Positions 22,958-26,966 of a stretch of DNA of 26,966 bases are shown here, one piece after another. The stretch lies in assembly GCA_000435675.1 (NCBI GenBank), contig FR895146.1, positions 11,381 to 38,346 on the forward strand, written 5' to 3'. Under the pieces are notes generated by a model. That model saw nothing but the letters and a program-made list of their open reading frames with translations. It was not told where the DNA came from and ran no database searches. A program made the translations under genes and the position numbers. Numbering within the stretch: the stretch's first letter is position 1; each line of letters opens with the position of its first letter. The DNA comes from Eggerthella sp. CAG:298 (GTDB lineage Bacteria; Actinomycetota; Coriobacteriia; Coriobacteriales; Eggerthellaceae).

Positions 22958-22973
22958 TTTAAACAGACAACAT

Positions 22974-23049
22974 GCGGACGTGGCTCAGTTGGTAGAGTAT
23001 CACCTTGCCAAGGTGAGGGTCGCGGGTTCGAACCCCGTCGTCCGCTCCA
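22974..23049 (+). tRNA. tRNA-Gly (anticodon GCC), copy 1
   Basis: 76 nt with encoded CCA. The acceptor stem is GCGGACG/CGTCCGC. The anticodon stem TCACC/GGTGA holds loop TTGCCAA. It is identical to the copy at 23132 except that the D stem reads GCTC/GAGT here, giving a G-U pair. It is 16 bases after tRNA-Val in the same transcript. Confidence 0.95.
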
Positions 23050-23059
23050 TGAATTCTTA

Positions 23060-23087
23060 TGACCGGTTTTATGCCGGTCATTTTTTT
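23060..23087 (+). terminator. Terminator of the tRNA-Val/tRNA-Gly unit
   Basis: The 7-bp stem TGACCGG (23060-23066)/CCGGTCA (23074-23080) has a 7-base loop and is followed by seven T (23081-23087). Confidence 0.9.
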
Positions 23088-23091
23088 GTTC

Positions 23092-23119
23092 TTGAACATC
23101 AGCGGCGAGTCGGTATAAT
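23092..23119 (+). promoter_or_regulatory. Promoter of the tRNA-Gly/tRNA-Cys unit
   Basis: TTGAAC (23092-23097) and a perfect TATAAT (23114-23119) are 16 bases apart, 13 bases before the second tRNA-Gly. It begins only 5 bases after the T-tract of the previous terminator. Confidence 0.88.
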
Positions 23120-23131
23120 AGGTTCTTGCGC

Positions 23132-23207
23132 GCGGACGTGGCTCAGTTGGTAGAGCATCACCTTGCCAAGGTGAGGGTCGCGGGTTCGAACCCCGTCGTC
23201 CGCTCCA
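23132..23207 (+). tRNA. tRNA-Gly (anticodon GCC), copy 2
   Basis: 76 nt with encoded CCA. It differs from the copy at 22974 by one base, with D stem GCTC/GAGC fully paired here. Flanks are unrelated, so only the mature gene is duplicated. It heads its own transcription unit with tRNA-Cys 42 bases downstream. Confidence 0.95.
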
Positions 23208-23249
23208 GTGCACCTTTCAGTCGTTCGAATCGTTCGCAACGGCTTTTAT

Positions 23250-23323
23250 GGCGACGTGGCCAAGTGGTAAGGCAGAGGCCTGCAAAGCCTTTACCCCCGG
23301 TTCGAATCCGGGCGTCGCCTCCA
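23250..23323 (+). tRNA. tRNA-Cys (anticodon GCA)
   Basis: 74 nt with encoded CCA. The acceptor stem is GGCGACG/CGTCGCC. The anticodon stem GAGGC/GCCTT holds loop CTGCAAA with anticodon GCA, and the discriminator base is U73, as expected for Cys. The T arm is CCCGG-TTCGAAT-CCGGG. Confidence 0.95.
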
Positions 23324-23332
23324 TACAAGCTC

Positions 23333-23355
23333 AAGACCGCTCAGCGGTCTTTTTT
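23333..23355 (+). terminator. Terminator of the tRNA-Gly/tRNA-Cys unit, abutting terC
   Basis: The stem AAGACCGC (23333-23340)/GCGGTCTT (23344-23351) has a short TCA loop and a run of T to 23355. The AAAGGA ribosome site of the TerC gene starts two bases later, so terC expression must come from read-through or from a promoter overlapping this hairpin. Confidence 0.85.
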
Positions 23356-23371
23356 GTAAAGGATGGCATTT

Positions 23372-24208
23372 GTGCCCATGTTCGACCTTTCGATCTTCAC
23401 CACACCAGAAGCATGGATCAGCCTTATCACGCTTCTGTTCTTAGAGATCGTGCTCGGGGTCGACAACCTTGTCTTCATCGCCATCACTACCGATCGCCTT
23501 CCCGCGGAAAAGCAGCATCTCGGTCGTAAGATCGGTCTTTTGGGTGCGCTGTTCATGCGCATCATCTTCCTATGCTTCGCATCGTTTCTCGTGCACATGA
23601 CCACACCGCTCTTCACGATCCCGTTCATCGAGATCCATGGCGAACCGATGGGTTTCTCCGTGCGTGATCTTGTGCTGTTGGCGGGCGGAATCTATTTGAT
23701 CTACAAGGGGATCGATGAGATCAGAAGCGTGCTCAATCTAACCGAAGAAAAAGAGCAACATGAGCCTGAAGTGCACAGAAGCGCGATCACGTTACCTCAA
23801 GCGGTTATCACGATCATGGTCATGGACCTGGTGTTCTCGATCGACTCGGTCATCACAGCAGTCGGTCTTGCCCAACATCTCATCATCATGATCTTGGCGG
23901 TCATCGTCGCGGTCGTGCTCATGATGGTCTTCATCGACGCGATCTCGAACTTCATCAATCAACATACTGAGATCAAGATTCTCGCGCTCGTGTTCATCGT
24001 GATGATCGGTATCCTGCTCACGCTCGATGGTCTGGGTATCAATTCAGGGATCGAGATCCTCGATATGCACCTCGAAAAGCTCATGGTGTACTTCGCCATG
24101 GTATTCTCGATCATCCTCGAGCTCATTCAGATGAAGTACAAGAAGAACTATCAGATGTGGGTCGCGCGCAAGAATCGCGAGATCGATTCAACAAAGGATC
24201 AGCTTTAA
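23372..24208 (+). CDS. TerC-family integral membrane protein
   Basis: 278 aa from GTG 23372. About seven to eight membrane spans. The TerC signatures are LEIVLGVDN with acidic D31 and N32 in the first span, and MDLVFSIDSVITAVGL in a middle span, two related acidic motifs inside the membrane. The family is linked to tellurite resistance and, in Bacillus and E. coli members, to metal (Mn) export; substrate here is inference. I prefer GTG 23372 because AAAGGA (23358-23363) is 8 bases upstream. ATG 23363 overlaps that ribosome site, and ATG 23378 is 14 bases away. The stop TAA (24206-24208) overlaps the stop of the convergent lipid kinase. Confidence 0.88.
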   Translation: MPMFDLSIFTTPEAWISLITLLFLEIVLGVDNLVFIAITTDRLPAEKQHLGRKIGLLGALFMRIIFLCFASFLVHMTTPLFTIPFIEIHGEPMGFSVRDLVLLAGGIYLIYKGIDEIRSVLNLTEEKEQHEPEVHRSAITLPQAVITIMVMDLVFSIDSVITAVGLAQHLIIMILAVIVAVVLMMVFIDAISNFINQHTEIKILALVFIVMIGILLTLDGLGINSGIEILDMHLEKLMVYFAMVFSIILELIQMKYKKNYQMWVARKNREIDSTKDQL

Positions 24209-25137
24209 GCAAGTTTTGCAGCTGTTTTGAGCTCTTCGAAGTAGCGAATGCAATCATCGGAAACGATGTAGCGTGCCGCCCTCGGCAGGCAACGCACCGT
24301 AAAAGGTGTGTGAAGGCGCGTTGGTTCGCCATCGTATTCCATGTACATCTCAGGTGTTGCCTCGATCGTGATCTCGCGTCCGCGATACACCTCTAAGCTG
24401 CCGATCTTCTTGGCTAGGTTGCCGCTATGATCGACGGCTTTTGCAACGAGTGTGGGCAGCAGCTCGAGCGCAGTCTTCGTTTTGACGATGACCACGTCGA
24501 TCAACCCGTCTTGCGGGAGGTTCATGTCTGAGACCATCAGGTCGAATTGGATGCGTGAGAAATTCGTGAACACAACAGCGATGCCGTCGCTTTCGATTCT
24601 CTGTCCATCGATATTGAGCACGAACTGCGAATGCGGGGGAGTGGGGTTAGTGAAAGCTGCATGGAAATAGGCAACCGGACCGAGTACCTGCTTATGCTGT
24701 GTGGCAAGACGCATGATGATCTCATCGTAGCCGCAACCCGCCATGATCGTGAACCCGATCGAAGCTTCGGGGGTTTCGATCTCGCCCAGGTCGAAGTACA
24801 TCGTCTGCCCTTGGTCTGCCACCTTGCAGAGCGCATGAGGCTCATTCGGCGAGGAGAGGTTCATGGCGAGCAGATTCGCGGTCCCCGAAGGGAAGGGGAG
24901 GATGGGGATATCGGAATAGCGCAGCTCATAGGTGACCGCTGCGATCGTGCCGTCTCCGCCGCTCGCCACCACGAAATCGTAATCGCGGGCATCTTCGAGC
25001 AGGGTAGCAAAAGGAGTATGGCCATTGAAGGTGCGCAGCGTGATCGTGTCGCCGTCTTCGGCGTAGGAACGGATGAAGTCGTAGATCGCTCCAGCCCCAT
25101 GGCCTGAGCCGATGTTATGAATGACAAGAACTTTCAC
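24205..25137 (-). CDS. Diacylglycerol kinase-family lipid kinase (second copy)
   Basis: 310 aa from GTG 25137. The N-terminus VKVLVIHNIGSG matches the first strand and loop of this family. The catalytic motif is complete here, ASGGDGTIAAV, followed by LPFPSGTANLLA in place of the usual GTxND form. The C-terminal sandwich ends at TAA 24205-24207, overlapping the TerC stop. Likely role: ATP-dependent phosphorylation of a lipid such as diacylglycerol; substrate not determinable. The start is judged from AAGGGG (complement of 25143-25149 region) 5 bases upstream. A longer frame reaching 25311 would overlap the divergent RNase D gene and adds sequence with no family match. It is distinct from the kinase at 2131-3063, whose motif is GGDGL. 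Confidence 0.86.
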   Translation of the reverse strand: MKVLVIHNIGSGHGAGAIYDFIRSYAEDGDTITLRTFNGHTPFATLLEDARDYDFVVASGGDGTIAAVTYELRYSDIPILPFPSGTANLLAMNLSSPNEPHALCKVADQGQTMYFDLGEIETPEASIGFTIMAGCGYDEIIMRLATQHKQVLGPVAYFHAAFTNPTPPHSQFVLNIDGQRIESDGIAVVFTNFSRIQFDLMVSDMNLPQDGLIDVVIVKTKTALELLPTLVAKAVDHSGNLAKKIGSLEVYRGREITIEATPEMYMEYDGEPTRLHTPFTVRCLPRAARYIVSDDCIRYFEELKTAAKLA

Positions 25138-25209
25138 CGTCGCCCCTTCGCGCTCCTTCAAGATGCTCACTAATGCATTATAGTAGTTCGATGTCCTGAT
25201 CGAGAACTG

Positions 25210-25221
25210 GTTTATATAAAC
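25210..25221. promoter_or_regulatory. 12-bp palindrome, possible divergent -10 for rnd and lipid kinase
   Basis: GTTTATATAAAC is a perfect palindrome ending one base before the RNase D ATG (25223). It contains TATATA and TATAAA in both directions. Used as a -10 it would give rnd a leaderless or nearly leaderless mRNA, and the kinase a leader of about 65 bases. The rnd gene has no visible Shine-Dalgarno site, which fits. Confidence 0.4.
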
Positions 25222-25222
25222 G

Positions 25223-26377
25223 ATGACAACGAAACAACTCATAGATACCGAATCTGCGTTCCAAGATTTCGTCGAAGCTTGCGAGACGAGCTCATATATG
25301 GCGATCGACACCGAATTCCTTCGCGAAAAGACCTACTATCCGAAGACCTGTTTGGTCCAGATCGGCATCGAAGGCATGATCGCGATCATCGATCCGCTCG
25401 CGCTTGCGAGCTTGAAACCACTTGCGCGTCCCTTCACGAATCCGAACATATTGAAGATCTTCCATGCGTGCAGCCAAGACATGGAGATACTCTTGCGCGA
25501 GACGGGCGTCCTACCTGCTCCGGTGTTCGATACGCAGATCGCCGCAACGCTGCTTGGCAAGAATCAGCAGCCTTCGTATGCGCTTCTGGTCTCTCAGTAC
25601 TGCGATGTGGAACTTGCGAAGAAGGATTCGTTCACCGACTGGTCGCGCCGACCGCTCTCTCCGTCTCAGATTCGCTATGCGGCTGAAGACGTGCTCTATC
25701 TGCCTGAGATCCACGAGAAGATGGTCGAGGCACTCAAGAGCAAGGACCGCCTTGCATGGCTCACTGAATCGTTCGAGGAGCTGAGCGAGCCCGATCGCTA
25801 TATAACCGATCCTTATACGCGCTTCCTCAAGCTCAAACGCGTCAATCAGCTCAAGAACCATCAGCTTGCGGCCGCACGTGAAGTGGCTGCGTGGCGTGAG
25901 CTCGAAGCTCAGAACCGCAACATCCCTCGTAAGTGGATCCTTTCTGATGAGCAGATCGTGGAGTCGTGCCGCAGGGAGGCCACGACGCTCGATGAGCTCT
26001 ACATGGTGCGCGGAATGCGCGAATCGCTCTCCACGATCCAGGCGCGCAAGGTACTCGAGTGCATCAAGAAGGGTCTGAACTGCCCTGAGGATGAGCTGCC
26101 GCATATGCAGAAGAAGTCGAAGAGCGAAGCGAATGTCGATGCGATCGTCGATGTGCTCTCTGGAATCGCGCGCAAGATCGCTCGTGAGAACGATATCGCC
26201 CCTCAGACGCTCGCGCCCCACAGTGAATTAGTGGCGCTCGCACGCGGTCATTGGGATGAATGCGAGCTCATGAAAGGGTGGCGCAGGCATATGCTCGGCG
26301 AAGAGCTCGTTGCTTTCATGGAGGGCAAGCGCACGCTTCAGATTGCTGAGGGAAATCTGGAGATTACACGCTCATAA
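25223..26377 (+). CDS. rnd: Ribonuclease D
   Basis: 384 aa. A 3'-to-5' exoribonuclease that trims tRNA and other small RNA ends. The DEDDy exonuclease domain shows AIDTEFLREKTYYP (D29, E31), HACSQDMEIL (D86) and YAAEDVLYL (Y152, D156). An HRDC domain (about 210-290) with KWILSDEQIVESCRR follows, then a second C-terminal helical region, the normal RNase D order. ATG 25223 is the only sensible start before the first strand. No ribosome site is visible upstream; a TATATA-rich palindrome abuts the ATG, suggesting leaderless translation. It is divergent from the lipid kinase. Confidence 0.93.
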   Translation: MTTKQLIDTESAFQDFVEACETSSYMAIDTEFLREKTYYPKTCLVQIGIEGMIAIIDPLALASLKPLARPFTNPNILKIFHACSQDMEILLRETGVLPAPVFDTQIAATLLGKNQQPSYALLVSQYCDVELAKKDSFTDWSRRPLSPSQIRYAAEDVLYLPEIHEKMVEALKSKDRLAWLTESFEELSEPDRYITDPYTRFLKLKRVNQLKNHQLAAAREVAAWRELEAQNRNIPRKWILSDEQIVESCRREATTLDELYMVRGMRESLSTIQARKVLECIKKGLNCPEDELPHMQKKSKSEANVDAIVDVLSGIARKIARENDIAPQTLAPHSELVALARGHWDECELMKGWRRHMLGEELVAFMEGKRTLQIAEGNLEITRS

Positions 26378-26491
26378 CGCTTTGCGCTTCACTCTCGCGA
26401 TAAAGTACTCTGTAAGATAAGGATCGTGCGGTTCTTACGATCAAGGCACGGTTCAGTTGTAGTCACTCATACGGTATAAGGAATGATCCTC

Positions 26492-26966
26492 GTGACCTAT
26501 CTTTTGCTCATACTCGTTACCTTTGCGATCGGCTTCGGTGCGCAAGGGTATGTGAACCACCAGCTCAATAAGTACTCTCATGTGCCCAACACCAGCCAGA
26601 TGACCGGTCGTGATGTTGCCGTTGGTATGCTCAACTACTACGGCATCCAAGGCGTTGAAGTGCGCATGGGAAGAGAAGGCCAAGACTTCTTCAATCCGAA
26701 GGATAACTCGATCACGCTCGGTCCCGATTCGTACAACGGTCGTTCGATCACGGCGACCGCAACTGCTTGTCATGAGGTGGGGCATGCGTGCCAGTTCGCA
26801 CAAGACTACAAGCCCATGAAGGTGCGCTCTGCGCTCGTGCCCGTGGTGAACCTCGCTTCGAACACCTGGATCTTCATCCTGCTCGCTGGCATCATCCTGA
26901 ACGTGATCGGTCTTGTTGATGTTGCGATCGCGCTCTATGCGGTCGCAGTCCTCTTCCAGATCGTTA
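26492..26966 (+). CDS. YugP-like membrane zinc metallopeptidase (partial)
   Basis: The first 158 codons of a gene cut by the right edge of the window. An N-terminal membrane span (TYLLLILVTFAIGFGAQGY) is followed by MTGRDVAVGMLNYYGI and FNPKDNSITLGPDSYNGRS. The zinc motif HEVGH comes next in ATACHEVGHACQFA, then further hydrophobic spans. This order matches the YugP/neutral zinc metallopeptidase family of unknown physiological substrate. GTG 26492 is preferred because AAGGA (26478-26482) is 9 bases upstream. ATG 26483 directly abuts that ribosome site and would add three residues. It follows RNase D by 114 bases. Confidence 0.87.
   Translation, partial: MTYLLLILVTFAIGFGAQGYVNHQLNKYSHVPNTSQMTGRDVAVGMLNYYGIQGVEVRMGREGQDFFNPKDNSITLGPDSYNGRSITATATACHEVGHACQFAQDYKPMKVRSALVPVVNLASNTWIFILLAGIILNVIGLVDVAIALYAVAVLFQIV

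Noticed and set aside
22974..23207. Direct repeats flanking a mobile or integrated element at tRNA-Gly
   Set aside because: The 82 bases between the copies are just a terminator and a promoter, and the repeats are two complete functional tRNA genes.
1..26966. CRISPR array, insertion sequence, prophage or toxin-antitoxin pair
   Set aside because: No regularly spaced repeats, transposase, integrase, phage structural genes or small paired genes were seen on either strand.

Overview
The window reads as ordinary chromosome from a mid-GC actinobacterium. Three things suggest the class Coriobacteriia: the actinobacterial/Gram-positive block uvrC-rapZ-yvcK-whiA followed by glycolytic genes, an anaerobe-like gene set, and protein style. 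This is inference from gene content; I cannot place genus or species. Starts are mostly ATG with AGGAG/AAAGGA ribosome sites plus a few GTG and TTG starts. All seven tRNA genes encode their own CCA. No CRISPR array, insertion sequence or prophage gene was seen.

Layout. 1-2091: tail of argS, then gdhA (NADP-type glutamate dehydrogenase) closed by a 12-bp-stem two-way terminator. 2131-4490: a diacylglycerol-kinase-like lipid kinase (-), divergent from a metallo-beta-lactamase-fold hydrolase (+). 4533-4868: tRNA-Lys(CTT) and tRNA-His(GTG) on the minus strand, with promoters and a terminator. 4978-7011: a CPA1 sodium/proton antiporter. 7057-12031: uvrC-rapZ-yvcK-whiA, packed with 4-nt gaps or overlaps. 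12171-17209: the lower-glycolysis cluster gapA-pgk-tpiA-gpmI followed by secG, with a conspicuous leader inverted repeat before gapA and an intrinsic-terminator-like hairpin between gapA and pgk. 17280-17453: tRNA-Leu(GAG) with its own promoter and terminator. 17522-18475: a cation diffusion facilitator.

18502-22814 is the most accessory-looking part. A LysR regulator and a MetQ-type lipoprotein lie on the minus strand. Across a 337-bp divergent region, a two-gene plus-strand operon encodes an octopine/nopaline-type (opine) dehydrogenase and an Asp/Glu-racemase-family protein. No permease or ATPase accompanies the lipoprotein. This is the best candidate for an undescribed pathway: D-amino-acid or opine-like metabolism, possibly LysR-controlled through TGCA dyads in the intergenic region.

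22824-23355: two short tRNA transcription units, Val(GAC)-Gly(GCC) and Gly(GCC)-Cys(GCA), each with a clear promoter and terminator. The Val tRNA has C instead of the near-universal U at position 33. 23372-26377: a TerC-family membrane protein, a second lipid kinase (-) whose stop codon overlaps the TerC stop, and a divergent RNase D. 26492-end: the start of a YugP-like membrane zinc metallopeptidase, cut by the window edge.

The main functional themes are central carbon flow (gapA to gpmI) beside the YvcK/RapZ/WhiA control genes, amino-acid nitrogen metabolism (gdhA, opine dehydrogenase, racemase, MetQ), ion homeostasis, and tRNA supply.
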